Shown piece by piece: positions 1 to 9,480 of a stretch of 64,000 nucleotides of DNA; the first letter of the stretch is position 1, and the number at the start of each line of letters is the position of its first letter. Source of the stretch: Acinetobacter indicus CIP 110367 (lineage in GTDB: Bacteria; Pseudomonadota; Gammaproteobacteria; Pseudomonadales; Moraxellaceae); contig NZ_KI530756.1 of NCBI RefSeq assembly GCF_000488255.1, positions 186,001 through 250,000 of the forward strand, in the 5' to 3' direction. The position numbers were made by a program, and so were the translations under genes. Below the pieces are notes generated by a model. The model searched no databases. It was not told where the DNA came from and saw only the letters and a list, made by a program, of their open reading frames with translations.

Positions 1-1587
1 GATATTGTGCCGTATTTAATTCAGCAGTTGCAGATTTCACCGCTGACCATTGCTGAAAAAATTTCCTATGAATTTGGTGAACCGATTTTTGACTTGGCGG
101 TGTACGATTCGCGTCTGATTGTACGTGAAGGTCTAGATGAAAAACTGTTCACCAAATACCGAATTCTGCCCATTTTCCGACGTCACAATCAGCTTTATAT
201 TGCTACCAGTAACCCAACCAATATCGAAGCCATTGATGCGATCCGCTTTAACAGCAAGCTGAATATTGAAGTGGTGATTGTTGAGCATGACAAGCTGGAA
301 CGGCTGATTGAACAGAACTTTACCGAAGACAGCACCTTTGACTTTGATGAAGACTTTGATCTAGAAGTTGGCGACAATGCTCCCGAAACACAAGAAGATA
401 ACGATGAGCCACAAGGCGATGAAGCCCCAATCGTCAAATATATTAACAAGTTACTGGTCGATGCAATCCGTATGGGCGCCTCGGATTTACACTTCGAGCC
501 TTATGAAAAAAGCTACCGGGTCCGTTACCGGATTGACGGCGTACTGCGCCAGATTGCCAATCCTCCGTTACAGCTGGCCACACGGCTCGCCTCACGTTTA
601 AAAGTCATGTCACAAATGGACATCTCGGAAAAACGTATTCCGCAGGATGGCCGGATCAAGCTCAAGCTGTCAAAAAACAAAGCCATCGACTTCCGTGTCA
701 ACTCACTGCCCACCCTGTTCGGGGAAAAAATTGTACTGCGTATTCTCGATCCATCTAGTGCCATGCTGGGAATTGATGCACTCGGTTATGAACCGGAGCA
801 AAAAGAGCTGTTTATGGAGGCGCTGGACAAACCACAAGGCATGTTGCTGATCACCGGCCCGACCGGTTCCGGTAAAACCGTATCTTTATATACCGGCTTA
901 AACATTCTCAACCGCGAAGACACCAATATTTCTACCGCCGAAGATCCGGTGGAAATTAACCTGGAAGGCATCAATCAGGTCAACGTCAACCCGAAAGTGG
1001 GTCTGACCTTTGCCGCAGCACTAAAATCATTCCTGCGCCAGGATCCGGATATTGTCATGGTCGGTGAGATCCGTGATCTGGAAACTGCAGAGATTGCCAT
1101 TAAAGCCGCACAAACCGGTCACATGGTCATGTCGACGCTGCACACCAACAGTGCACCCGAAACCCTGACCCGTTTACGCAACATGGGCGTCCCCTCATTT
1201 AACATCGCCACCTCGGTGAACCTGGTGATTGCCCAGCGTCTGGCACGTCGTCTCTGCCAGAAATGCAAGGCCCCGGTGGAGATTCCACGCCAGAGCCTCT
1301 TGGAACTCGGTTTTACCGAAGAAGATTTAAACCAGCCAGAGTTCCAGCTGTATCAGCCGGTTGGCTGCCCGGAATGTCGTGAAGGTTATAAAGGCCGTGT
1401 CGGGGTCTATGAAGTAATGAAAGTCACCCCGGAAATCTCACGCATTATTATGGAAGATGGTAATGCCTTGCAAATTGCAGCAGCCTCGGCAAAATCCGGG
1501 TTTAACAATTTACGCCGTTCAGGATTAATCAAGGTCATGCAGGGGGTCACTTCTTTACAGGAAGTGAATCGTGTGACCAGCGAATAG
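1..1587 (+). CDS. pilB: Type IV pilus assembly ATPase PilB (5' end outside window)
   Basis: This is the cytoplasmic hexameric ATPase that powers extension of type IV pili, of the GspE/PilB family. The frame is open to the first base, and the family has an N-terminal domain longer than is visible here, so the GTG at 7 is not the true start and the gene is cut by the window edge. Visible features are a Walker A motif GPTGSGKT at bases 856-879, an Asp-box and Walker B region (DPDIVMVGEIRD) near 1045-1080, a His-box (STLHTN), and two CxxC pairs near 1257-1270 and 1367-1379 that form the zinc-binding site of PilB/GspE proteins. pilC follows after 30 bases and pilD directly after that, the usual pilBCD order. 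The identification is firm; only the 5' extent is unknown. Confidence 0.96.
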   Translation, partial: DIVPYLIQQLQISPLTIAEKISYEFGEPIFDLAVYDSRLIVREGLDEKLFTKYRILPIFRRHNQLYIATSNPTNIEAIDAIRFNSKLNIEVVIVEHDKLERLIEQNFTEDSTFDFDEDFDLEVGDNAPETQEDNDEPQGDEAPIVKYINKLLVDAIRMGASDLHFEPYEKSYRVRYRIDGVLRQIANPPLQLATRLASRLKVMSQMDISEKRIPQDGRIKLKLSKNKAIDFRVNSLPTLFGEKIVLRILDPSSAMLGIDALGYEPEQKELFMEALDKPQGMLLITGPTGSGKTVSLYTGLNILNREDTNISTAEDPVEINLEGINQVNVNPKVGLTFAAALKSFLRQDPDIVMVGEIRDLETAEIAIKAAQTGHMVMSTLHTNSAPETLTRLRNMGVPSFNIATSVNLVIAQRLARRLCQKCKAPVEIPRQSLLELGFTEEDLNQPEFQLYQPVGCPECREGYKGRVGVYEVMKVTPEISRIIMEDGNALQIAAASAKSGFNNLRRSGLIKVMQGVTSLQEVNRVTSE

Positions 1588-1617
1588 ATGAAGCATTTAA
1601 AATAAGGATAAACACGC

Positions 1618-2844
1618 ATGGCTGTCAAAAAAGCACAGATGATGCCCACCTTTATTTATGAAGGGATTGACCGCAAAGGGGCAAAACTTAAAGGGGAACT
1701 GCCAGCACGTAATATGGCGCTGGCCAAGGTCACGTTGCGCAAGCAAGGGATCACCATCAAAACCATCCGCCAGAAGAAGAAAAATATTCTTGAAGGCTTG
1801 ATGAAGAAAAAAGTCTCGACCCTGGACATCACGATTTTTACCCGCCAGCTGGCGACCATGATGAAAGCCGGTGTACCGCTGGTGCAAAGCTTTGAAATTG
1901 TGGCTGAAGGTCTGGAAAACCCGGCCATGCGTGAAGTGGTATTGGGGATTAAAGGCGAAGTCGAAGGGGGCAATACCTTTGCTGGTGCACTGCGTAAATA
2001 TCCGCAACATTTCGATAATCTGTTTTGCTCGCTGGTTGAATCGGGTGAACAGTCGGGTGCTCTAGAAACTATGCTGGACCGGGTAGCGATCTATAAAGAA
2101 AAGAGCGAATTACTCAAACAAAAAATCAAGAAAGCCATGAAATACCCGGCAACGGTGATTGTGGTGGCGGTGATTGTCACCATTATCCTGATGGTCAAAG
2201 TGGTACCGGTGTTTGAAGAACTCTTCACCTCTTTTGGTGCCGACTTACCAGCCTTCACCAAAATGGTGGTGAATATGTCGCAGTGGACCCAGAAATACTG
2301 GTTTGTGTTGATTATTGTGGTCGGCTTTGCGATTGCAGCTTTTCTGGAAGCCAAGAAACGCAGCAAGAAATTCCGTGACCTGCTGGACAAAGCCGCCCTG
2401 AGAGCACCAATTTTTGGTGATCTGGTGTATAAGGCGATTATCGCGCGTTATAGTCGTACCCTGGCCACCACCTTTGCTGCCGGTGTTCCCTTAATTGATG
2501 CACTGGAATCCACTGCCGGCGCCACCAACAACGTGGTTTATGAAGAAGCAGTAATGAAAATCCGTGAAGATGTCGCCACCGGTCAGCAGTTGCAGTTTGC
2601 CATGCGGGTCACGGATAAATTCCCATCCATGGCCGTGCAGATGGTTGCGATTGGTGAAGAATCCGGTGCGCTGGATGCGATGCTGGATAAAGTCGCTACT
2701 CACTACGAAAACGAAGTCGATAACGCCGTCGATGGCTTAACCTCGATGATGGAACCACTGATTATGGCCGTTCTCGGGATTCTGGTCGGCGGTCTGGTGG
2801 TCGCGATGTATCTCCCAATCTTCCAAATGGGCTCTGTGGTTTAA
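1618..2844 (+). CDS. pilC: Type IV pilus inner-membrane platform protein PilC
   Basis: PilC is the polytopic platform protein that couples the PilB/PilT motors to pilin assembly. The 408 residues match the family length. Two homologous GspF domains are visible, one starting near residue 70 (FTRQLATMMKAGVPLVQSFE) and one near residue 275 (YSRTLATTFAAGVPLIDALE). Hydrophobic segments lie near residues 175-200 and 225-245 and at the C terminus (IMAVLGILVGGLVVAMYLP). The ATG at 1618 is preceded by AAGGATAA. The stop codon overlaps the pilD start by one base (TAATG), so the two genes are probably translationally coupled. Confidence 0.97.
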   Translation: MAVKKAQMMPTFIYEGIDRKGAKLKGELPARNMALAKVTLRKQGITIKTIRQKKKNILEGLMKKKVSTLDITIFTRQLATMMKAGVPLVQSFEIVAEGLENPAMREVVLGIKGEVEGGNTFAGALRKYPQHFDNLFCSLVESGEQSGALETMLDRVAIYKEKSELLKQKIKKAMKYPATVIVVAVIVTIILMVKVVPVFEELFTSFGADLPAFTKMVVNMSQWTQKYWFVLIIVVGFAIAAFLEAKKRSKKFRDLLDKAALRAPIFGDLVYKAIIARYSRTLATTFAAGVPLIDALESTAGATNNVVYEEAVMKIREDVATGQQLQFAMRVTDKFPSMAVQMVAIGEESGALDAMLDKVATHYENEVDNAVDGLTSMMEPLIMAVLGILVGGLVVAMYLPIFQMGSVV

Positions 2845-3704
2845 TGCAAGAATTCATTCATTATCTGATTCAACACCCAACTGCGCTGTATTTCGTAGTT
2901 GGGATTTTTAGTTTATGTATTGGCAGTTTTCTGAATGTGGTGATTTACCGCACGCCAAAAATGATGGAACAGGAATGGCGCAATGACTGTCAAATGCTGC
3001 TGCATCCTGAACAGGCCATCATTGATGAAAGCAAAATCAGCCTCAGTCAGCCAGCCTCGACCTGTCCGAAATGCCACAGCCCGATTCGCTGGTATCAGAA
3101 TATTCCAGTAATCAGCTGGCTGCTTCTACGTGGCAAATGTGGCCAATGCCAAAACCCGATCAGTATTCGTTATCCTTTTATTGAACTGCTGACCGCAGTG
3201 TGTGCCTTAACCGTAGTCGCGGTTTTTGGCCCGACCCTGCAAATGCTGTTTGGCCTGGTGTTGACCTATGTGTTAATTGCCCTGACCTTTATTGATTTTG
3301 ACACCCAGCTGCTGCCTGACCGCTATACCCTCCCCCTGGCTGCACTCGGCTTGGGGGTGAACAGCTATGCCCTGTACACCTCCGCTAGCTCTGCCATTTG
3401 GGGATATATCATTGGCTTTTTATGTCTGTGGGTGGTGTATTACCTGTTTAAGCTGGTGACTGGCAAAGAAGGTATGGGCTATGGCGATTTTAAATTGCTG
3501 GCCGCCTTAGGTGCCTGGATGGGCCCGCTGATGCTGCCGCTGATTGTGTTGCTATCTTCTCTGGTTGGTGCAATCATTGGCATTATTTTGCTGAAAATCC
3601 GCAAAGAGAACCAGCCTTTTGCCTTTGGCCCTTATATTGCCATTGCCGGCTGGATCGCCTTTTTGTGGGGTGATGCAATCATGAAGCTTTATTTAGGTCA
3701 ATAA
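2844..3704 (+). CDS. pilD: Prepilin peptidase / N-methyltransferase PilD
   Basis: PilD is an inner-membrane aspartyl protease that cleaves type IV prepilins and type II secretion pseudopilins and methylates the new N terminus. The 286-residue protein has the two cytoplasmic CxxC pairs of the full-length enzyme (Cys74/Cys77 and Cys99/Cys102). The catalytic aspartates are in FIDFDTQLLPD and in GMGYGDFKLLAALGAW. About eight hydrophobic segments are visible. Since gspN-gspC-gspD also lie in this window, PilD probably serves both systems in this organism, as is known for other bacteria with the two systems; that link is inference here. Confidence 0.97.
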   Translation: MQEFIHYLIQHPTALYFVVGIFSLCIGSFLNVVIYRTPKMMEQEWRNDCQMLLHPEQAIIDESKISLSQPASTCPKCHSPIRWYQNIPVISWLLLRGKCGQCQNPISIRYPFIELLTAVCALTVVAVFGPTLQMLFGLVLTYVLIALTFIDFDTQLLPDRYTLPLAALGLGVNSYALYTSASSAIWGYIIGFLCLWVVYYLFKLVTGKEGMGYGDFKLLAALGAWMGPLMLPLIVLLSSLVGAIIGIILLKIRKENQPFAFGPYIAIAGWIAFLWGDAIMKLYLGQ

Positions 3705-3714
3705 GGACAACAGG

Positions 3715-4323
3715 ATGACATTTGTTTTGGGTTTAACTGGCGGCATTGGCAGCGGTAAATCGGCAGCAAGTCACTGGTTTGAAACCCAAGGCATTGTGGT
3801 GGTCGATGCAGATGTGGTGGCACGTGAAGTGGTTGAGCCAGGCCAGCCGGCCCTGACCCAGATTCATCAGGCCTTTGGCGACTGGGTCCTGCTCAATGGC
3901 GAGCTCAACCGCCGTGCCTTACGCGAGCATATTTTTAAAGAACCGGCAGCACGCAAAACCCTGGAAGCGATTACCCATCCGGCCATTCGCCAGTCGATCA
4001 TCCAGCAGTTACAGGCAGCCCGCAGTGCCTATGTGGTGCTGGTGTCTCCACTGTTATTTGAAAGCAACCAGCATGAACTGACCCAGCGCAACCTGTTAAT
4101 TGATGCCTCTGAAGAACTGCAGATTCAACGCGCCTCACAACGCGATGGACAAAGTATCGAACAAATTCGCAAGATTATTCAGGTACAGATGTCACGCGCA
4201 GACAAACGCCAGCGGGCAGATGATATCGTGCTGAATGATGGTCATCTGGAGCATCTCTATGCCCAGCTTCAACCCTTACATCAACACTATCTGACTTTGG
4301 CGCAACAGCAGCAGTCGGTTTAA
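3715..4323 (+). CDS. coaE: Dephospho-CoA kinase
   Basis: CoaE catalyses the last step of coenzyme A synthesis, ATP-dependent phosphorylation of the 3'-hydroxyl of dephospho-CoA. The P-loop GGIGSGKS is at residues 9-16, followed by the characteristic DADVVAREVVEPG segment and LLIDASEELQIQRASQRD in the lid/CoA region. The length of 202 is normal. The ATG at 3715 lies ten bases after the pilD stop and has AAGGACAACAGG upstream. pilD-coaE linkage is common in gammaproteobacteria. The 3' end overlaps that of the convergent transporter gene by three to four bases, leaving no room for a terminator between them. Confidence 0.97.
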   Translation: MTFVLGLTGGIGSGKSAASHWFETQGIVVVDADVVAREVVEPGQPALTQIHQAFGDWVLLNGELNRRALREHIFKEPAARKTLEAITHPAIRQSIIQQLQAARSAYVVLVSPLLFESNQHELTQRNLLIDASEELQIQRASQRDGQSIEQIRKIIQVQMSRADKRQRADDIVLNDGHLEHLYAQLQPLHQHYLTLAQQQQSV

Positions 4324-5240
4324 GACGGCTTGTTTTGTCGTTCGATTTGCTGGCTTAAGCTGTCTTTCCGGCCCCACCAGCGCCAAGGCTGTAATGCCCC
4401 AATGCCCATACCAAGCAGACCACAAACAATCGCCAGACTCAAAGGCTCATTCAGTAGCGGCACCGCCAGAATAGCAGCAATAAACGGTGCCAAGGTCACA
4501 ATACTGCCAGCCTTAAAAGCACCTAAACGCTTAATCGCTTCGACATAGCTGAGCGTGGCAATAATCACCACAAAAATTCCATGAAACAGGGTCTGACCAA
4601 TTAAATGCAGTGGTTCAGGACCACTCAGGTTTTTCGGAAAAAATAGCCAATAAATAGGTACATACACCAAAGCTGACCAGATGGCTACACTGGCCATAGA
4701 ATGCCAGGCCGACAGCTTCCATTGCCGCAACAGCACCGTAAAGACGCCCCACCATAAGGCACTCAGGAAAAACAGCAGATCGCCAAAACCGAAAGCGACA
4801 CCGGTTTCCTGATACATCAGCAGACTCATGGCAGCAATCGCCAGCAGCATGATCAATACGCTAATCCAGGTATGCCGGTCAAAGGGCTGTCGAAACAGCA
4901 ACCAGGCTGCCAGCGCGGTACACAAGGGAATACAGCCATTTAAGAAAATCGCCGCATGCGCCGCTGGCACAAAATGAAATGCACTATAAGCCGTCAGGCA
5001 GTAACCGACCCCGCCAATCATCGCCAGGATAAAGGACTGTCTAGTCCATAAAAATGCCGTATCTTTGCGATACAGCAAAACCGGCATCAGCAAGCAAAAG
5101 GCCAGCATAAAACGCAAGGCCACCAGATCCCAAGCACTAATGCCCCACAGGGCACTTAAACGGGTACTCAGGGTAAAGCCACCCCAAATACACATGGTGA
5201 TGGCCAGTAACAGATAGCCTTGCTGACGCGCGTTGATCAT
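4320..5240 (-). CDS. EamA-family (DMT superfamily) transporter
   Basis: This 306-residue inner-membrane protein has about ten hydrophobic helices arranged as two EamA repeats, the layout of the 10-TMS drug/metabolite exporters such as RhaT-, YdcZ- or PecM-like permeases. The N-terminal repeat begins with ITMCIWGGFTLSTRL, and the C-terminal one includes IIATLSYVEAIKRLGAFKAG and LAPFIAAILAVPLLNEPLSL, which are typical of the family. The substrate cannot be inferred. The ATG at 5240 has only a weak ribosome-binding site. The gene lies 17 bases after the rlmB stop on the same strand, so it may be cotranscribed with rlmB. Confidence 0.85.
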   Translation of the reverse strand: MINARQQGYLLLAITMCIWGGFTLSTRLSALWGISAWDLVALRFMLAFCLLMPVLLYRKDTAFLWTRQSFILAMIGGVGYCLTAYSAFHFVPAAHAAIFLNGCIPLCTALAAWLLFRQPFDRHTWISVLIMLLAIAAMSLLMYQETGVAFGFGDLLFFLSALWWGVFTVLLRQWKLSAWHSMASVAIWSALVYVPIYWLFFPKNLSGPEPLHLIGQTLFHGIFVVIIATLSYVEAIKRLGAFKAGSIVTLAPFIAAILAVPLLNEPLSLAIVCGLLGMGIGALQPWRWWGRKDSLSQQIERQNKPS

Positions 5241-5257
5241 TAAGATGGAAAGAGCGC

Positions 5258-6010
5258 TTAAGCCGGTTGACGCTGACGGCAGGCTTCATACAGCGCCATG
5301 CCGGTGGCCACACTAACATTCAGACTTTGCAGATTGCCCATCATCGGGATATACACGGTTTGATCACACTGCGACTGGGTGATTGGGCGCAAACCGGTAT
5401 CTTCGGCTCCCATCACCACACACACCGCCGTACCGGTGAAGTCAAACTTCTGGATCGGCAAGGCTTTTTCATCCAGCATGGTGCCGACCACGCGCACATT
5501 AAACTGCTCTTTGATTTGCCCCAAAGTACGGGCCAGATTGGTAACCTGAATAAATTTAACTTTCTCGGCGCCACCAGCAGCCACTTTACGCGCCGTTGGG
5601 GTCAGGCTGGCTGAACGGTCACGCGGTACAATCACCGCTTCTACACCCATGGCTGCTGCCGTACGGATACAGGCACCCAGATTATGCGGATCGGTGACCT
5701 GATCCAGAGCCAGTAACAGTGGCTGATTGGACTGCTGCAACAGCTGTTCCAAATCTTTTTCATTTAAGGTTGGATGCGGACGCACCGCAGCCACCACGCC
5801 CTGATGAAATGGCAAACCGGCCAGTTTTTCCAGGCTGTCACGACTGGCTTTTTGTACGCTAATACCAAACGGCTCTGCCAGTTCCAGAATACGCTGTAAA
5901 CGCTGGTCATCACGACCTTTGAGGGTAAACAGGGTTAATACACGCTCCGGTTCAAGTTCTAACAATGACTCTACCGAATGAACGCCATAATAATATTCTG
6001 GTTTTGCCAT
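5258..6010 (-). CDS. rlmB: 23S rRNA (guanosine-2'-O-)-methyltransferase RlmB
   Basis: This is a SpoU/TrmH-class methyltransferase that methylates the 2'-O of G2251 (E. coli numbering) in the peptidyl-transferase P loop of 23S rRNA. The N-terminal substrate-binding domain begins YYYGVHSVESLLE. The C-terminal trefoil-knot domain carries DQVTDPHNLGACIRTAAAMG, VVMGAEDTGLRP and IPMMGNLQSLNVSVATGMAL, the three family motifs. I chose the ATG at 6010 (MAKPEYYYG) over a TTG twelve bases upstream because GAGGT lies five bases before it. The product is 250 residues. Confidence 0.95.
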   Translation of the reverse strand: MAKPEYYYGVHSVESLLELEPERVLTLFTLKGRDDQRLQRILELAEPFGISVQKASRDSLEKLAGLPFHQGVVAAVRPHPTLNEKDLEQLLQQSNQPLLLALDQVTDPHNLGACIRTAAAMGVEAVIVPRDRSASLTPTARKVAAGGAEKVKFIQVTNLARTLGQIKEQFNVRVVGTMLDEKALPIQKFDFTGTAVCVVMGAEDTGLRPITQSQCDQTVYIPMMGNLQSLNVSVATGMALYEACRQRQPA

Positions 6011-6044
6011 GAATGACCTCAACGCTGTGCTGTAAATCCAAAAG

Positions 6045-6076
6045 AAAAATCCTGCAAAGGAAACTTTACAGGATTT
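6045..6076 (-). terminator. Rho-independent terminator after ppnP
   Basis: An inverted repeat pairs AAATCCTG with CAGGATTT, and the stem continues inward with AAAG/CTTT around a small loop. On the minus strand it is followed by a T-rich run (ATTTTTCTTTT). It lies between the ppnP stop and the rlmB start. Confidence 0.8.
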
Positions 6077-6115
6077 CTGTGTCGGCCTAGTTTAACCGAT
6101 TTGGGCTAAAAATGC

Positions 6116-6439
6116 TTAGCCTTCTAAATGACAAACGTAGTCCAGTACATCATCAGTTTCAATCTTAAAACGGCTGTTGCCCGGTACATAGAAGGACTGA
6201 CCGGCGCGGAAAAGCTCACTTTCTTCGCTATCAGCGATTTGTACACGACATTCACCTGAAATAATTTCCATCCGTTCAGGAACATGCGTTTCGAAAGTTA
6301 AGGCTTGTTCAGTCGGTAAAATCACACCCAGCGTCTTTTTGGTGCCATCTTCAAATTGCACCGTATGACTAATGCAGAGCCCGCCAAAATAAACATTGGA
6401 TTTTTTTACCACTGATACATGATCAAACTGAGCTGACAT
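6116..6439 (-). CDS. ppnP: Pyrimidine/purine nucleoside phosphorylase PpnP
   Basis: This is a small cupin of the DUF1255 / YaiE family, shown in E. coli to be a broad-specificity nucleoside phosphorylase that releases free bases and ribose-1-phosphate. The 107 residues cover the single cupin barrel. Characteristic segments are [33 protein letters not shown] and [11 protein letters not shown]. The ATG at 6439 is preceded by GGAGAATACGC. A hairpin terminator follows the gene, so it is probably monocistronic. Confidence 0.93.
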   Translation of the reverse strand: MSAQFDHVSVVKKSNVYFGGLCISHTVQFEDGTKKTLGVILPTEQALTFETHVPERMEIISGECRVQIADSEESELFRAGQSFYVPGNSRFKIETDDVLDYVCHLEG

Positions 6440-7151
6440 GCGTATTCTCCAGCTAACGCGTTTTTATATTTTATGATTGAGGTAGTGTAATGCTGCCTAC
6501 TGAACTAATCAATCAATCTTCATCTAAGGTAAATCACTCTATTTCCTGTCGTTTCAGGCAAGTCATTTTGCCCGGCACGCGAATAAATTCACCTCATTTT
6601 TGCGAGAGTCTAAATCAACTTTCAGGCAAGTACAAATACCTTTTAATCGCAGATGAACTAAAGTTCAACGCCCCCATTGCACTCTCCGACCATCTGTATT
6701 TTCAGCCTGACAAATCCTGCGCCGAACTGGTTTAATTCGGGGTATGCATCTGACTGATTTTCATCTGAATCTCTAAATATAGTGAGCGCTTTTCTGCTCG
6801 TTTTCAGCTTATCTGATAATCACAAAAAATTTTGATGATTGGCAGATAAAGTTATGCAACATTCTGCCGGCGCTGTATTGCAAGCACATGAAACTGGACA
6901 CAGTTTTCTGTTTCAGATGAAGATAACAGCTGATCTTTCGATTGCAACAGTAGCGACTTGATCTACATGGTGGATGTAGAACCTCTGCTCACAGCATGCC
7001 GCTGAATATTCTGTACCGAGAAGTTTTATTTTTCTGCAAAAATTAAGCTAGAATGATTGTGTTTTTTCAGTTGCTTAAAATAAAGGGCAATGCTTTGCAC
7101 TGCCCAACCTGACATTCTTCAACTCAAACTTTTCGCAGCCTGGATGCGTTT
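6440..7151. other. Intergenic region between ppnP and recN
   Basis: These 712 bases hold no gene I can support. A possible 81-codon reading frame starts at 6490 behind a fair Shine-Dalgarno (GAGG), but its product has no recognisable features. A short perfect inverted repeat TCTACAT/ATGTAGA lies at 6962-6980. The A+T-rich last 130 bases presumably carry the recN promoter, with TAGAAT near 7050 as a possible -10 box. I see no LexA-type operator. Confidence 0.5.
6490..6735 (+). CDS. Doubtful small ORF, 81 codons
   Basis: An ATG at 6490 preceded by GAGGTAGTGTA opens an 81-codon frame ending at 6735. The predicted protein has no signal peptide, membrane segment or family motif that I recognise, and its composition is unremarkable. 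The gap to the divergent ppnP start is only 50 bases, which leaves little room for a promoter. I list it because the ribosome-binding site is reasonable, but chance is the likelier explanation. Confidence 0.2.
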   Translation: MLPTELINQSSSKVNHSISCRFRQVILPGTRINSPHFCESLNQLSGKYKYLLIADELKFNAPIALSDHLYFQPDKSCAELV

Positions 7152-8816
7152 ATGCTGACACATTTAACCCTGATCAATTTTGCCTTAGCCGACCGTTTAG
7201 CCATTGATATTGAATCTGGTTTTAACGTCCTGACCGGGGAAACAGGTGCCGGAAAATCATTATTACTGGATGCGCTTTCGGCCTGTCTAGGCGAACGCAC
7301 CGACACCAATTATGTTCGTTATGGCGCAGACAAGGCCGATGTCACTGCCACCTTCAGCTATCATGACGGTAGTCCAGAAGCCGAGTGGCTAAAACAGCAG
7401 GAACTGGATGATGAATCGGGCGAAATTCATTTACGCCGGGTAATTTTCGCCACCGGACGCAGCAAGGCCTGGATTAACGGCCGTCCGAGCAGTCTGTCTG
7501 AGCTCAAAGAAATTGGCCGTTTGCTGGTGCAGCTGTATAGCCAGCACAGCCAGCAGCAGCTGTTAGAACCGCCTTATCCAAAACACTGGCTGGATCGTTA
7601 TAGCAATTTTTATGCGCCAGCCCAGGCCGTACGCGATGCCTATAGCCAGTGGCAAAAAGATATTCGCCAGCATCAGGCGGCTTTGGATGCCCAGGCGACG
7701 CGTAAACAGCGCATCGACACACTGGAATTGCAGCTGGAAGAATTAGAAGAAGTGGTCCAGGTCGATTATGCCGATATTGAACAGGAATTTGATCGCTTAA
7801 GCCATCATGAAGCGATTATGCAGGACTGTGCCTATAGCCTGAACGGGCTGGATGAAGCAGAGCCAAACCTGAGCCAGGAACTGTCCTCGATTTTACGCCG
7901 TCTGGAAAGCCATGCCGGCCGTAGTGAACAGCTGTCAGAAATTTATACTTCCCTGCTGAATGCGCAAAGTGAAATTGAAGATGCCACCGCCAGTTTGCGT
8001 CATTTTATTGACCGGCAGAGTTTCGATCCGGAGCGGATGGAAGAACTGAATTCCAAACTGGAAATTTTCCATCGTCTGGCCCGTAAATATCGTACCCAGC
8101 CAGAATCCCTAAAAGCTGAATATGACAGCTGGCAGGCCGAGCTGGAACAGCTGCATCAGCTGGAAGATCCGGAAACCTTGGCCGAACAGGTCGAAGTGTC
8201 CTATCAGGACTTTTTGGCCAAGGCCGAACATTTAGACCAGATTCGACGTGAAGCGGCCGGACCGCTGGCCAAACAGCTGACCGAACAGGTGAAACAACTG
8301 GCCTTACCGGAAGCACATTTTGAATTTAAATTTGAGCCTTTAGAGCAGCCATCGAGTGAAGGCTTAAGCTTTATCCAGCTGCTGTTTACAGCCAATAAAG
8401 GCATTCCAGCACAACCACTGGCGCGTGTCGCTTCGGGCGGTGAACTGTCGCGTATTGCGCTGGTGATGCAGGTCATGAATGCTGAAAAAACCGAAGCAGA
8501 AGTGCTGGTGTTTGACGAAATTGATGTCGGGATTAGTGGTGGTACTGCAGAAATTGTGGGGCGTTTACTGGCCGGTCTGGGGCAGCACGTACAAATTCTG
8601 TGTATTACCCATCAGGCGCAGGTTGCGGCTCAGTCTGACCAGCACCTGCTGGTGAAGAAACAGCAGACTGATCCGGCCAGTAGTACTATTTTAATGCTGC
8701 AAGAAGAAGAGCGGATTCTGGAACTGGCACGGATGACTGGTGGCGTCGAAATTAACGAAACCACCTTGCAGCATGCCAAGCAGTTACGTCAGCTCAAGTT
8801 TCAATCTGGCGCATAA
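7152..8816 (+). CDS. recN: DNA repair ATPase RecN
   Basis: RecN is an SMC-like protein that acts early in recombinational repair of double-strand breaks. The N-terminal half-ATPase carries the Walker A motif GETGAGKS at residues 29-36. The middle (about residues 160-370) is an Asp/Glu/Gln/Leu-rich coiled coil. The C-terminal half-ATPase has the signature ASGGELSRIALVMQV and the Walker B segment VLVFDEIDVGISGGTA, then ILCITHQAQVAAQSD. The length of 554 is normal. The ATG at 7152 sits directly before the conserved LTHLTLINFALAD. Acinetobacter lacks LexA, and I see no classical SOS box upstream. Confidence 0.96.
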   Translation: MLTHLTLINFALADRLAIDIESGFNVLTGETGAGKSLLLDALSACLGERTDTNYVRYGADKADVTATFSYHDGSPEAEWLKQQELDDESGEIHLRRVIFATGRSKAWINGRPSSLSELKEIGRLLVQLYSQHSQQQLLEPPYPKHWLDRYSNFYAPAQAVRDAYSQWQKDIRQHQAALDAQATRKQRIDTLELQLEELEEVVQVDYADIEQEFDRLSHHEAIMQDCAYSLNGLDEAEPNLSQELSSILRRLESHAGRSEQLSEIYTSLLNAQSEIEDATASLRHFIDRQSFDPERMEELNSKLEIFHRLARKYRTQPESLKAEYDSWQAELEQLHQLEDPETLAEQVEVSYQDFLAKAEHLDQIRREAAGPLAKQLTEQVKQLALPEAHFEFKFEPLEQPSSEGLSFIQLLFTANKGIPAQPLARVASGGELSRIALVMQVMNAEKTEAEVLVFDEIDVGISGGTAEIVGRLLAGLGQHVQILCITHQAQVAAQSDQHLLVKKQQTDPASSTILMLQEEERILELARMTGGVEINETTLQHAKQLRQLKFQSGA

Positions 8817-8925
8817 AATCACTGAAAAACCACAAAAAATGTTTGGTGAAATAGCAATCCTCTTGTAACGTGATGATTAAGACCTATATCTATATCAGAA
8901 CATACATTTTAGGAGAAAGGCTTAG

Positions 8926-9480
8926 GTGACCAAACAATATCTGACACATCGCTGTCTTATTGCGCCACCCGAGATAAATGATGACTTTTTTGCGAATACT
9001 GTCATTTATTTGGCGCGTCATGATGAAGACGGGGCGCAAGGCATTATTCTCAATCGTCCGGCAGGGATTCAAATTAAAGAATTACTGAATGATCTGGATA
9101 TTGAAGCCGATCATGTCCATCCACATGAAGTGCTGCAAGGCGGGCCGCTGCGTCCGGAAGCTGGATTTGTGCTGCATACTGGCCAGCCAACCTGGCATTC
9201 ATCCATTGCGGTTGGTGAAAATGTCTGTATTACCACCTCCAAAGATATTCTGGATGCCATTGCCCATAACGAAGGCGTAGGCCGTTACCAGATTGCCCTC
9301 GGCTATGCCAGCTGGAGCAAAAACCAGCTGGAAGAAGAAATTTCACGTGGTGACTGGCTGATCTGTGATTCAGATATGGACCTGATTTTTAATCTACCCT
9401 ATAGCGACCGTTGGGATGCTGCCTACCGGAAAATTGGAATTGACCGCACCTGGCTTGCATCAGAGATTGGCCATGCCTGA
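8926..9480 (+). CDS. yqgE: YqgE/AlgH family protein
   Basis: This 184-residue member of the UPF0301 (YqgE/AlgH) family has a fold known from structures, but no agreed biochemical role; AlgH was named for an effect on alginate production in Pseudomonas. Conserved segments are [23 protein letters not shown] split by a turn, [16 protein letters not shown] and [16 protein letters not shown]. The start is a GTG at 8926 with a strong AGGAGAAAGG upstream. The stop overlaps the ruvX start, the conserved yqgE-ruvX pairing of gammaproteobacteria. Confidence 0.93.
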   Translation: MTKQYLTHRCLIAPPEINDDFFANTVIYLARHDEDGAQGIILNRPAGIQIKELLNDLDIEADHVHPHEVLQGGPLRPEAGFVLHTGQPTWHSSIAVGENVCITTSKDILDAIAHNEGVGRYQIALGYASWSKNQLEEEISRGDWLICDSDMDLIFNLPYSDRWDAAYRKIGIDRTWLASEIGHA